From Gordionus sp. m RMFG-2023 (lineage: Eukaryota; Nematomorpha; Gordioida; Chordodea; Parachordodidae): a stretch of DNA of 64,000 nucleotides. Numbering within the stretch: the first letter of the stretch is position 1; every line of letters starts with the position of its first letter. Shown piece after piece: positions 48,535 through 62,100 of this stretch. Where the stretch lies: the NCBI RefSeq assembly GCF_954871325.1, contig NC_088777.1, positions 186,001 through 250,000 on the forward strand, written 5' to 3'. The notes under the pieces were generated by a model. That model was not told the DNA's origin, did no database searches, and worked only from the letters and a program-made list of their open reading frames with translations. Position numbers and translations under genes: made by a program.

Positions 48535-51500
48535 CAAATGTATCTCCCATATATTTGTTTATAGAGAATTTTTATATTATTATATTTTTAAATTGTTTGT
48601 TATGATTACTTATTCCTAGAGATAAAATACTTTTAGATTGATTGTACAGCTTACTTATTCCAGGAGAAGACTTTTCTTTAAAAAAAAATACTCTACACTT
48701 TTTTAAGTTTTATTTTGTTAATAAAAAATGTGAAAAATTATGATTTTTATCAAGTTTCAGTCATTTTATACGGATAAATAAATAATAATAATAATTAAAA
48801 TAATATTGATAAAAAATTCTTCAAAATAAATAAAACAGGACTCATCATGAATCTTATAAATAATAAAATCAAAATCAAACATGCGCTATTGTACAATTCC
48901 CAATTAATGGGCGTAAAAAATAATATAATAAAGATAAAAAAACTACCACGATTTCGACAATTATTAATGTCCCCATGAAAGATTTAATGATAGTTTACTA
49001 GTTACCCCGGTATTATACAATCCATTTCCTTATTTCAGGGAAGTTATTTGTAATTTTTTTTACGAGATTTTTTTATTGGGGGGAAGGGGGAAGGAGAGAC
49101 TCTACTGCATTATTTCTTCTTCCGCCTTGCTCAGGAATTTGTTGTTTTTTAAAGTCATTTATTTATTCGTTGTTCAAACTGAGTTTTTCATTTCATAATC
49201 CTGGGAGATTCACTACTGTTATAAATTAATTTTTTATTATCTCATCCACATTAAAATTATCATGTATGCTTAATCCTTTTACTAGTTCCAAAAACCCAGA
49301 TATTTCCAAACATATCTTTATCCCTTTTTATAATATCGAAAAGTATTTTGTGATATTTTTCTGAAATAGTTTTCTCAAAGTTACATGGATCTTCTCGAAT
49401 AAACATTTGTGAATAAGGAAAATTTTTAAGGTAGTCGGAATCTCATTATAAAAGGGTATTGACATCTTTTGAATTTTGTCGATAATTGAAACCTGCTCAA
49501 TTCTCAATATTTACGGTAAGATTATATGGAGTTAACACTATTTTTCAATAATCAATTTACTTTCTTTACTATTATTAGAATTTTTATTATCATCAATATT
49601 TTTTTTTGTTTTACCATGATCACTATTTTCATAATTTTTATTTTTTTATTTTTGGTCGTTTATCCAAATTTTGAGCTTAATTTAATGGATCACCCTCAAA
49701 GGATTATATTAGTTTTATTCACTTATTTTAAAATACAATGATGTTTATAATTTATTTTGTATTGACTTAGGTCATTCTAATTGTATATTTGAAAGACCAA
49801 CGTACACAAAGGGATTATAAGATCCCTTTTATTAAGTCTGAGTTAACCAAATTAAATTTCAAGATAACTACCAAAAATAATAATAATAGATTGGAATATT
49901 TTTAATATATACATAATATCTATTTAACTATAGAGCCTTTTCCATCTTGTTAGGTTTCATTCGTATAGCAGAACTACTTGATATCATGTATGTACTTTGA
50001 TTAGCTATATATAAGCATAGGAATTTTATTATTAGTAATGGTCATTTTAACTAAAGAAGCTCTGATTATTATATTTTTCTTAGACCTAAATATAATTATT
50101 TTTGAATTGAATTGAGAGCTGAAAACTGTTTTTAGATTAATGTTAGAAAATTTTGGATAAGGTCATATTCATATGTCTTACTGTTTAAACTTTAGTATTC
50201 TCTAGCGCGATCTAGTTTATTTGTACATTTTTTCTAATTGCTACAAGTAATTTATTCATTATAAATGTATATTTGACAGTCTTATTCATATATATAGGAA
50301 TTATGGGATCATTAAATCTAAGTGAAGCTAATTAAATCATTAGATTATTACTTAAATTAATATTTGATAGATTAGAAAATCTTTAAGTACATATATGATA
50401 CTCATAATTATAAATAAGTTCCGACCATGTTATGTCCCAATATATCACATAGTCGAAACCGGTCTTTAGTTAGATATATGCACTCATTTCTGGCATGGTA
50501 TATTATTTTCTAAAACTTCTTTTCCACATACACAAAGCCAGTTGCCAATTAAATTTTATATTCTTTATATATATGTCTACCAATTATAAAATTATAATGA
50601 TGCTTGAGTAGTAAATTGATGACAGGATATGCTTAAATAAATAAGTATTTAAATAAAATTATGTAGAATGATTTTTATTAATTTAACCAAATCCGGAAGC
50701 TTGCATATAATTTTTATGGCTTAAATCTTAATTTAAATAAAGAAACCGAGCCAATTAACTTATCTTATTTTGGAGAATTAATGTTTGTTATGTACAATAA
50801 AAGTTATCTCTTCTCAAAAGTAATTGTGGTTTTATTTGAATTTTTTCTGAGCATTCAATTTGTTTTGTAAAAAGAAAATATATTGATATAATTCTGGGAA
50901 TTATAAAAGAAAATATAATTATACATTTATAAAATATTGTTGGAATAATATGTGATTAGAAAAAATTCTAATTAAATAAAATAGTTATAAGAAAGTAAAT
51001 ATAAATATTTAAGGTAAACATAGTTTTACTAAATTCTTATAGTAATATTTTAATATATGGAAAAGTTAGAATAAAAAGAGAATATTTTTGTGTCCCTACT
51101 AGGTAAAAAAAGTTTTATATTCTGATTTAGTTCAAATGTTAAAAAAATATCTAATTGATCTTTAAAATTTATTAACGCATCTTATTAATACTTATCTAAT
51201 ACATACAATATTAATATTTCCACATAATATTATAATTAAATTTTATTTTTTAAAGACATAAATTGTAGGTTAAGAAATACACCATATTCCCTTCTTTTAT
51301 AAATTTTACGATATCGTTTAAAACCAATATTTATATAAAACCATTTATGTATATGAATTATTTTATGTTTTTAAGATGATATCATAACTAATTTCATTTT
51401 ATATTTTACTGGTAATATAGATTATTAAATAAATGTAACCCCCAAAATTAACAATATAAATCAAATTTTTTATAATATTTGTCTTATTTATAAATGCAAA

Positions 51501-53098
51501 CCCCAAAATAAATGAATAAAAAGCATATGTTTTTCTAATTATTGACAATAGATAATTAATTTTCAATATTCAATTCTTTTTAGATATTTTATTAATATCG
51601 ACTCCTATATCGAATACAATTAATTACGAATATATATCAATATTTATCGAATAAAAAGAATTTTATTTTAATATTAAAATTTTGTATTAATTTAAAAATT
51701 TTTTTTTCATTTCTTTCTAATCAAATGACTAAAGTTATATTTTAGAATGCAAAAAATATATTATTAATTCAGGACAAGGAAAAATGTTATCCGGAGCAAA
51801 TACTTTGATAATTTATTTATTATTTTTGATTTAAATGTATTTTATGGATGTAGAAAAGTATTACAAATTGGTCTATAGATTAATCAAGATTAATAATTTA
51901 ATTTATAATTCATATTTTTAAAAACAATTTATTTTATCAAAAATATGCTAAAAATTATTATTATTTTTTAGAAAACAACACAGATATAAACTTATTATAA
52001 TGAAACTAAAGACTTAAAATTTACGGGGAAAAACATATCATGTAGTACTCCCCCCCCCTCCCCCATACAAATATTCTGACTAAGCCTATAATTTATAAGA
52101 TTATACCCAGATTGAATAAGATATTATAAGATAATATATGTTTGCTGAAAAAATTTAAAAATAGGCATAATTAGAGCATATTTAATTAATTTTATATAAG
52201 TTTAATGAAAATTGAACGTAGAGGGTTAAAACAATTTTAAAATTATATTCAAAATTAATGTTAGAAATTTTAATATATTTTTGTACCATTATATTGTAGA
52301 ACATAATTTTGTTTATTGTCTAAAATTATTTTTTATTTTTTTAAATTAATGCTTATTTCTGAATAAAACTTTTTACCTTTGAGGGATGCAATTGTAACAT
52401 TGCCTGAGACTAAAATAATATTATTAAATTTATTTTAAGATATATTATGTAATATTATACCAGTTTCACGGATTATTTTGTCGTCTAAAAGTGGAAGAAT
52501 ACAATAATATTTGTTATAATAATCTATTGATATTATGATTCTATGATTTGAGTTATTGTTGTTTTAAAATTTTGGAAACTTTATAAAAATATAGATTGAG
52601 CCTTGTTTTAATTAATTAAAATAATTAATCGGTTAAATTATAAAATTATTTACCGAAAGATAATATCAAGGTTCCATTCACCATTTCTAGATTATTTATA
52701 ATTTTTATTAAAATCATTGTAATATTGCTTGAATGACAATAAAAGAAATTATTTGAATTATTTTTTAGTTTATACATTACAAATATTTTGAAAAATTAAT
52801 ACCTAGTCGTTTTTCTATCTCTTTTTATATTAATAAAATTTAAAAATTATTTTAATCTTTATTTTACAATAGGCTACTAAAGTTTTACCTATTAAGCCTC
52901 CTCCTTTCAGCAAATTGTGTAATTTTTTTTTTAAAATAAATTTAAATGACATAGTTAAAATAAATATACCTTTAGTATAATCAATTATTTTTTCAGATAC
53001 TATATATAAAAATTAAAGAATAATATATATAGAAATCTATATATATAAATTGTATATGGGTATATTTTGAAAGAAAACGATTTTTTTAAAAATTTTGT
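48535..53098. other. AT-rich stretch, no gene seen
   Basis: Nearly featureless. A G-run patch lies at about 49078-49096 and a C-run at about 52051-52065, similar to runs inside transposons elsewhere in the window. The open frame at 49526-49741 is Phe/Ile-rich and looks like chance. Confidence 0.5.
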
Positions 53099-53106
53099 CC
53101 TTTAGA

Positions 53107-53577
53107 CAGCGTCTACATGAGCAGAGGGGGGAGGGGGCTATCAACAGTTTGAATTTAATATTTCTTGAGGAAGGTAGGATAAATTTTTTGGGGGTTATCT
53201 ATTAAATTTTGAGATGAAATAGGACAAAATATATTCCTGTAAAAATTAATATTTTTATTAAGACCTATTATAATATATGATATTGCATTGACCAAATCTA
53301 TATATTGCAAGCAATCATAGACATTATTTTCCAAATAAAACTTCATTGTAAATAAGGGGGTTTTAATTGACATGATCTAGAATAACTTCTTCATATTCAC
53401 AATATCTTGATAGCTGATAATAGAGATAAAATAATTTAAGTTATTCTTTTGAAAATTTCAGAAAGGAGTATTTTATAATTAAAAAGGTGTAATCAATAAT
53501 GGGAAAACTTACAGCATAAGGCCGTGAAAATTTTTTAGGGGGGTTTGTATAAGTTTTTGAGCTGCATGTAGACGCTG
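53107..53577. mobile_element. 471-bp non-autonomous hAT element with 8-bp TSD
   Basis: Ends CAGCGTCTACATGAGCAG and (reversed) CAGCGTCTACATGCAGCT form an inverted repeat, perfect over 13 bp. Identical 8-bp target duplications CCTTTAGA flank it (53099-53106 and 53578-53585). G runs lie just inside both ends. The 72-codon minus-strand frame inside it is not recognisable transposase. Confidence 0.9.
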
Positions 53578-54005
53578 CCTTTAGAGACTAATTAGCTTAA
53601 ATATTATAAAAGAGTAGACTTTCCAACTTATGCGAGAATAGTTTAATTGGAGAATTAGTCATTAAATCAACATATGTTTTACAGTTAGTTAATTTCTACT
53701 TTTCAGTCACTTTCTGTTCACGCCTTGATAATGGCTAATATAAATTTTGTTGGAAACATAAGACACTTGGAAAGGAATTTTTTATTCTTTTTTCTTCGAT
53801 TTTATCTCCAAGAAAATTATTTATTATAGAATATTATGCCTTTATAAAAGTGGCATCTATCATCAAACTCTCATAATGATAAATTCAGAACTAAAAATTT
53901 TATCACATCATAATCTTTGTGGGTTAAAAAATGTTAATTACTTTAAATCACTCCCAATTGAATGAATTATTTTATGATTGGTGATAAATAGCATTCGTGT
54001 TTATA

Positions 54006-55213
54006 GAGGCCCGGTCAAGTTCGGTTTCATCTGATTAGGTACAGTGGGACGGTCCTGTCCGATAAAACGGTGATGATCCGGTCTGACCGAAAATTGATTA
54101 AAAAAGATGAAAGTTTCTATAAATTGATATTTAGTTAATGTACATGTTTATGAACACATGCCTAACATATAATATCTCATTCATCTTCTACTTTTTATAT
54201 TATAACCTTTCATTTATTCGTTAAGTAATTTAATTTAGTAAATGGTAATATTTTTATTTTTATAAATGGAAATCATAGAAGATGATAAAATTATTGAGCC
54301 ACCACTTCTGATGGTGAAATTAGTAGTGCAAATGAAAAAATTCGATCAAATTCAAATTTAAAAGATGTTAAAGAATTATATAAATTTTTTAGAAAAGATC
54401 ATTCTAAAACACATGAAATATGTCTCCAATTTTTCAATTCTTCAAGGACACTTAATATGCACATATATATTAAATTGAAGACTCAAAATTTTAAATATAT
54501 GAATTTATCAAATAAACACTTATAGTAGAGCTGGGAACCAAAATCAAACAAGATAAACGAAATATTGTATTGGTATTACTTTAAATAATATTTTCTATTT
54601 CTTGTATTAATCTTGGTTAATATTGGTTAAAATTCAAATTTTTATTTAAAAGAATAGAAATAGTAATTTAAAAGAAAACCCTATTTGTAGTTTTAGATAA
54701 TCATTAAATATTACCATAAAAAATGGGCTGAAAACCAACTTTCAAAATTTTACTGAAATTCTAACTAAAATAGACTTTCAGCAGGCTACATCTGTAGCAT
54801 GTACATGGATCTTTTCTAAATTTGTGATAAAATAAAAAAGCGAAATAGAATGAATCCAAAGATGATTCATTCTTTAATGACACTTGAATTATGGATAAAA
54901 AATAGAATATTTTTGATTTTTTAAAAGATAATCATCATTTTATTTTATAACCAAATATCTACATTATTATATTCAATAAATTTGTATTGGTTATATGTTC
55001 TTTTGAAATATTAGGCAGTTATATTGTATAATATAATAAAAATAATTTGAAATAAAATATAGGTAATTTAACACATTTCATTATAAATTTAATACAGAAT
55101 AAAACTTGAGCTTAACAAAAAAACAATATTAAAACTGGACAAGACCTGACGGTCCCACGGTCAGTTCTCATTTAACAATTTTTTGGTCTGGTCTCATTTT
55201 AGAAAAAGCCCTG
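54006..55213 (+). mobile_element. hAT-like element, longer relative of 1725-2090
   Basis: GC-rich ends (GGCCCGGTCAAGTTCGG, GGTCCTGTCCGATAAAACGG at left; GACGGTCCCACGGTCAG, GGTCTGGTCTCATTTTAGAA at right, ending GCCCTG) match the ends of 1725-2090. Near 54300-54480 the plus strand reads GEISSANEKIRSN, KDVKELYKFFRKD and TLNMHIYIK, faintly like the BED zinc-finger start of a hAT transposase with the second Cys lost. The target duplication was not found. Clearly dead. Confidence 0.6.
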
Positions 55214-56502
55214 CAATATTTTAAATACAATTTCATTAGATGCAATTAAAAAATTACATGAAAAACAAACACTATCTCTCACCTTTGGGTTTTTTCTCTT
55301 GTTCTATATTTACTTTAAAATTAATTTCTTAAAATTTTTATGTTACCTAGATTAATAATAAGATTGTCCTTTACTAATCCTAGATTAAATTATATCAATG
55401 TTGTATAAAAATATTATCTCTTTTAAAATTAACTTATTCCGATGAACAAATTTGAATCTTAAAATATTTTTTAAAATAATATTAAGCTAAATTCTAATAA
55501 AATATAATATACTTTTGATGTAATATTCCATATAATTTAATTGCTCTATATTAAATATAAATATTTATTTTTCTTGTTAAGCGTATAATTTACCCTTTAT
55601 AACATTTACAACATTTTCTATAATTTAAAAGGAAGATTTAATTATATTATTGAATATTGATTTAAAAAATAATTGTTTATACAATATAGATATATGTAAA
55701 TAAATTTCAAAAATTAATTAATTAAGATAAACTTTCGGTTGTGTTTATAATGTCATCTATAAATGAAATTGTATATGATTGCAATTACAATTTTATTTAT
55801 ATTAAATTCGAGTATTACTTTCTACTTTGCAGGTAACATTAGCTGAAATGAATATTTTTTATTAAAAAATGTTTTTAAATATCGAGTAATGAAAATAAGT
55901 GATTTACCAGAATATCCTTTACAAATGATTATATTTCGAGCTACACGTGTAATATTTCAAAATATCCGTCATAAAAATATAATGAATTAAAAAATATAAA
56001 TAAAATAAGTAAAATGCTTTTTGATGAAAATCCGAAATATTAAAAAGGACTCCTTACAATACTTTTCAAATTGTCCAAATTATCAATAAAAAAATTAAAA
56101 TCTATTTACGTAAATCTTTCATATCCACACCTAAATAAAATAGAAATTAATTAATACATAAAAGATTTGTTCTTTACATATTGGTCGTGTAACACTTAAT
56201 TACGTTAATTGACCTATATTATAAGACTAGAATCATTATAATATTTTTACATCTCTTTTATATGGGTAAGATTTTATGCAAATTAAATTTATCTAACATT
56301 TTTAAAAATAACTTAAGTTAAAGTTATTGATCAATATTCTAAAACAGTTAAAATTGACATACATATAAGAATGATTAGCACGAAATTGTATGTTAGATGT
56401 ACACTAGCAAACAAAATTTTTAACTAATAATTTTCTTACAAATTAATAATAATTTTCAAATTAACTTTCTTGAAAATGCTAGATACATTTAAAATATATA
56501 AC
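55214..56502. other. AT-rich stretch, no gene seen
   Basis: No recognisable feature on either strand. Confidence 0.5.
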
Positions 56503-56758
56503 TGTTGAAAATGGATTATTATTTTCTTATAATGGTTGTTTTATAGCGCAAATTTTTATATGTTACATTCATATAATTAACGCCATTTATATTAACTTAA
56601 CTTAATAGTTTCATTTTAATTGTTTAATAGATTTTTTGTATATATAAAGAATAAATTTATTATATTTTTGTAGTTGAAATATTTATAAAATATATTTATT
56701 TAATAAAAGTTTTAAATCTTTTTGTTTAATCTTGCTTCACTCCCTGCCAACCTTAACA
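56503..56758 (+). repeat. Left LTR
   Basis: 256 bp, TG...CA. Aligned by eye to 58882-59134 with a modest number of differences and small indels, implying some age since insertion. Confidence 0.88.
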
Positions 56759-58881
56759 TGGTGGCAGCGGAATTTACAATTTTAAAATCTTTTAAATTAA
56801 TTTATGTTCTAAAATAATTTAGATCAAATGGATAAATCAACAATGAGGAGAATTACTAAACTTAATATCAAACTAGACGAATCTATCATGAATAAAGGAG
56901 TTGTTATAAATGGAAATATTACTAAAATTGGGTATATGAACTTACAAGAACCAATATGATAGTTGGACAATAGGTTATGAATGCTATATAGTAAATGATG
57001 ATTTATAAAATATTCTAAATCCAAGTAAAAAAAAAAGAAAAGTTATTATAAAATTCCAATACTACTTAATAATTTAAATATACATCAGTCATAATGAACA
57101 TATATGAATAATTAGATAACCTTAAAAAATATTTGCTTAATAACGAATTAACAGTTAAATTTCTTGATGACCTACCCATTAATATTTTTCGTATTTTAAA
57201 TTTCTGGGATAATGACCAAGTGTGGGAATTAACGAAATTGCCTAAAGATAAATTCTTAGCTACAATTAAAAAATATTATGTAAATAAGCGGTATTTAATT
57301 CAATTCCCAGATCATTATAGATTTCATATTGACAAAATTCAGTCTAAAAAAAAATTATAATATTAGTGACATAGTTTATTATAATAATAATAGAAATATT
57401 AATTATAACAAAAGAAATTATAATGATTATAAATCTAATGAGCATTTTAAAAACAACTTTGGACCAAACTTTGTTAAAAGATATTATATTAATTATAATA
57501 AAAATTGCAATTTTAGATATTATGAATATTGTAATTGTAGAGACTACATAAATTTTAACTTTAGAGGTCATAACTGTGAATCCCATGATAAGAAAAATGT
57601 TCATAATAAAAATTTTAATAAATCTAATAATGAGAATAGAAAATAAGACAAAGAAACACATTATAATAAAAGAAATTATCCTTGTAATTGTAAATCTCTT
57701 AGTAACAAGAAATTTTAAAAAATTTGAATTAGAACTAAATATTCAAAATGAAATAGATTCTTATAAACTAAAAGAGATAAATTTTATAATAAAATTTGAA
57801 ACATTTGTGATTATAGAAAATGAGTAAATAAACTTTAAAGAAAATAAGGAAATAAACATTAAAGAAAATCATGAAATAAAAACTTTTATAATTGATAAAA
57901 AATTTAAAAAAACTGTGATAATAAAGAAATTTTAAACAATTAACATTAAGAGAGGAAAGGTGAAAGTTAAACATTTTGATGATAAAAAAGTTTTTAAGAA
58001 TATGATATGGAAATCATATATTAGAAATGGAAGGCGAAATAAAATTCTTAGAAAGAACAATTTAAAGATAATTTATGATTTGAAAAAGTTGTTTATATTG
58101 AAAAACAAGGGAGTAAAATTTAAAAAATAAAAATAATTGAAATTTAATATTAATAAAAAAATTATTATGCAAAACGCTACAATTAAAGATATTTTAAAAA
58201 AAATAAAAAAAAATGATAAAATTGAAATATAATATTGATAAAAATTATTATATAAAACGCGTAATAAAATGATATTTTATAAAAAACGCGCAATTAAAAC
58301 TAATGATATATTATGAAATCTATTATATAAAATGCGAAATTGAGAAACGTAAAACGCTATTATCTAAAACGCAATATATATATAATATAAAAATAAAACG
58401 CGACCATTCATTCATTTTATTTCGATTATTCAATATTTGATTAATTTATTCTACTTCAATTATTCTTAATCAAATTCGTTATTCGTTAAATTAATTCTAT
58501 TTCGATTATTAGACGATCTTATTTTATTACGACGTTATTCAATATTCTAAAACATTTAAAATCTTCGCATATATATTTATTAACAAACAATGAGAATAAT
58601 TAACAGTAGGATGACAAAAATCAACTAATACTAGATGACAAAACCCAGATGATGCCATATACTGAGAGCAACAGACATTATGATAATAAATACAAACATC
58701 AGTTTAGACAACCATGACAGATTCGACCATATAGCAACCAAAGATTTAACAACCAAAATAACTATCATTTTCCAAGACAAAACTATGACAGATTTTATGA
58801 TCATAATAGATGAGAAACTCCTTGAACACGAAAGATTTACGTCTAAAGAGAACCTAGGCGGGGTTCCTTTAGAGGGTGGAA

Positions 58882-59134
58882 TGTTGAACATGGATTATTA
58901 TTTTATTATAATGGTTGTTATATAGCGCAAATTATTATATGTTATTTTCATGAAATTAACACCATTTATACTAATTTAACTTAATAGTTTCATTTTAATT
59001 GTTTAATAGATTTTTTGTATATATAAAGAGTAAATTTATTATAATTTTTTAGTTAAAATATTTATAAAAATATTTTTATTTAATAAAAGTTTTAAATAAT
59101 TTTGTTAAATTCTAACTTCCTGCCAACCTTTACA
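58882..59134 (+). repeat. Right LTR
   Basis: 253 bp, TG...CA. Partner of 56503-56758. Confidence 0.88.
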
Positions 59135-62100
59135 ATATCCCATCTAAAAGACAATTAAAAATTTAAATAATTGCTAATATACGACAATTAACAATGATGT
59201 TTGATATTAAGAATGAAATGAGAAAAGTAACGCACTTTTTAAAATAATTTATTTATCAAGACCAATTAAATGGCTAAGTAAATTATTTTTAGAAATTTTT
59301 AATTATTTAATAAAATGAGATAGAAAAACTTTATGAGTTGAATAACAATTTAAAGTAAATAAACAAATGAGTATTTTTCTATTTTTTATTATTTATTTTT
59401 GATCTTACTTAAAATAACCTCTATTTACATTTTAATTTTTAAGATCAGATCAGATCATTTACTCTATTAGCCTTAAAGCATAGAGCATATCTGATAATAA
59501 ATATAAATCTTATTGGTATTTACATAAAAAATATATAAAATATTTATTTGATATACCATTCTCTTGTAGAAGATATGGTTTAACTTTAAAAAAATATTTT
59601 TTTTATTGAAAGATGTTAAATTTTAAATATTTATTTTTTGTTACTTCTTTCATCATTAATAATTATTAAATAAGAGTCGACTATAATAATATTATTTATT
59701 ATTAGTAATTTTATTATATTAAATATATAGTATACTGCGTTCTTGATATGTTTTATTTCCTAAAATGTAAAATTATATAATATTTATATATTGATATTCA
59801 TATCCTATGCAAGTCTAAATTTAGGATGATTTTAATAATTTTAAATAAATTTAGCATAAAAATATTATATATTGGCTTATAAATTATTAACACTATTACC
59901 TGAAATTTAAAAGAAAATATATTTGAATTGATCTAAATTACCTAAAGATATAATTAGGGTACTGTTTTTAATAGGTTCTAGATTTTATAAAAATAATACA
60001 TTTAATTTTAATTTTTATTTTACTCAGTATAATTAAATGCTGCTTGAATGATAATCATTGAATTTTTAAGATTTTTAGATAAATTATATTAATTAATATA
60101 TAAATTATACGTAGATCTTTCATTATATCAACTATATCAAATATATTTTTCAAAAAATTAAGTAAATAAATAATATAATTCTTGAAAATTGTACTGAAAA
60201 TTTATTTAGTTAAATTTAAATTTATTGTTGAAATATTTGTGTGGATTCGATTAACAATTGAGGCAATATTATTATTATTAAAATAAGTTAAAATTAATCT
60301 ACTTGGATTAGGTTTCATCTCTTTTACTATATATAAATAAAATGAAATTATATAAATAACCTGTTTTCATTAATTCGCAAAATGTTATCGAATTCTTTTT
60401 TACTCTATATAGTACTTTATTGCATAATTTTTTGGTTCATGCGTATTAATGTGCTAATGAAGTTTAAAAATAATCATGAATATAAATTTTAAAACCATTG
60501 TTATTATCAAAATTTAAACGACCATATGCCTATATAACATTAGCCCCCTAATTTACTAATATATATTATATTTTGATCTGAAATTGATAGTATCTTCTTA
60601 TAAAAATTATGAATAATCTTGTCAGGATGTCAAATAGACTTAATAGATGACTCATGGGATCAGCATTTATTTTATAGCATATTATATTGTTCACCCGGGG
60701 TGTTTGAGGTCAGGGAGAAAATATAATTTAACGGCCTATTTAATTTATCTAAGACCTAAAAAGGAAATCCAAATTGCAAAAAAAGATATGCAAATCAAAT
60801 ATAGTAAAAATGGAATTAGAATATACAATCACCAAAATTTGGCAGCTAAGATATAGTAATTTTGATGGGTAGACTATCCTGTTCACTCTTTTCAAGAATT
60901 TAACGAAAAATAATCAGACATATTCATTACAAATTGACCTAGCTGTAATATTTACATTTCTCAGTTCTCTATCACGATGGAAGCAGCGAGATTGCGTTTT
61001 TGCTCTATTTTGAATTTATAAAAAAATTAATATTTTTATATTGCTCTTGCCTAAATGATTTTTAGGAAGGCCCTTTAATTTTTCTTCTTTTATGATGTCA
61101 AAAATATGTCATAAGTATAAAATTAAATCATAATCACATGAATAAGACCATTATATTTATTAATAAAACTATAAGATAATAATACCTTTGCTCATAAGTA
61201 ACAGTATATTTAAGAGAAGTCAATTTTATGATTACATGTGAAAGCTGACTGATTTTTTACTAATGATGATATGATTGGCTAAAATATTAAAGAATTTTGC
61301 CATACAGATCCCATTAAATTATTGGGCAACTTCATAAAAATTTTAAAAAATAATCTGAAGGGTTGTATTATAAAAAGAGATTTTAAAGTTAATTGATATA
61401 AAATCCAGTGAAATCCAATATAATATCAAAAAAGGATTTTACATAAGAACATTTTGTCAATAATTTTTTAACCAACAATAATTCACTTTATTTTACTTGT
61501 CAGTTTGGATGTTTGTTCTATGTTAAAAATATGCTATATAAAAATTTTTAAAATTTTTATTACTTATGTTTAACGTGAGGTTCTCATTATGCATTCCTAA
61601 TGTATTCAATTATTACATAAATAATTATAGTAAAATTTACTTATTCCGATCATCATGGTCAAATCTTAGTATATCATAACAAATATTTATAGATTTTCAA
61701 GTTGAAAATAATATACCTTGGACATAAATATTCTTATTACTATAGTAATCTAGTAGAAATAGAAATGTAATATATTTTTTTTAAAAAAGTATCTACATAC
61801 ATATTGCTTCTATATCTCCTATATATTGTTTTAAATATAATGTAAATATTAAATAGCAAATTTATTAAATTGTAATAAAATGTTATTTAATATTATGCAA
61901 AACATCCATAACATGAAAATAAGTGGAAAGACCTGTTATTATAATATCGCCATCTATACATATTAATGTAGTTACATTGAAAATTTGATTATTGTTTTCT
62001 TTAAAATAAAATACTTTCCGCTTTGCAAATAGTACCGGCTAAAATTTAAATATTTTATAGAATGTAATATAAATTAAAAGTCGCTTACTCATATAATAAG

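Larger units (their letters stand above)
56503..59134 (+). mobile_element. Non-autonomous LTR retrotransposon fossil with both LTRs
   Basis: Two closely similar direct LTRs (56503-56758 and 58882-59134), each beginning TGTTGAA and ending ACA, bound a 2.1-kb interior. TGGTGGCAGCGG follows the left LTR as a primer-binding-site-like sequence. A purine-rich AGAGGGTGGAA precedes the right LTR. Flanks ATAAC / ATATC agree at four of five positions, fitting an old target duplication. The interior has gag-like and Asn-rich remains (57130-57650 and near 58650-58850) and no recognisable pol. It is broken. GCGTTTTA-type sequence near 58130-58400 links it to the gypsy fossil at 32-36 kb. Confidence 0.85.

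Noticed and set aside
49526-49741. Hydrophobic small protein
   Set aside because: Phe/Ile-rich translation expected of T-rich DNA; no conserved counterpart.
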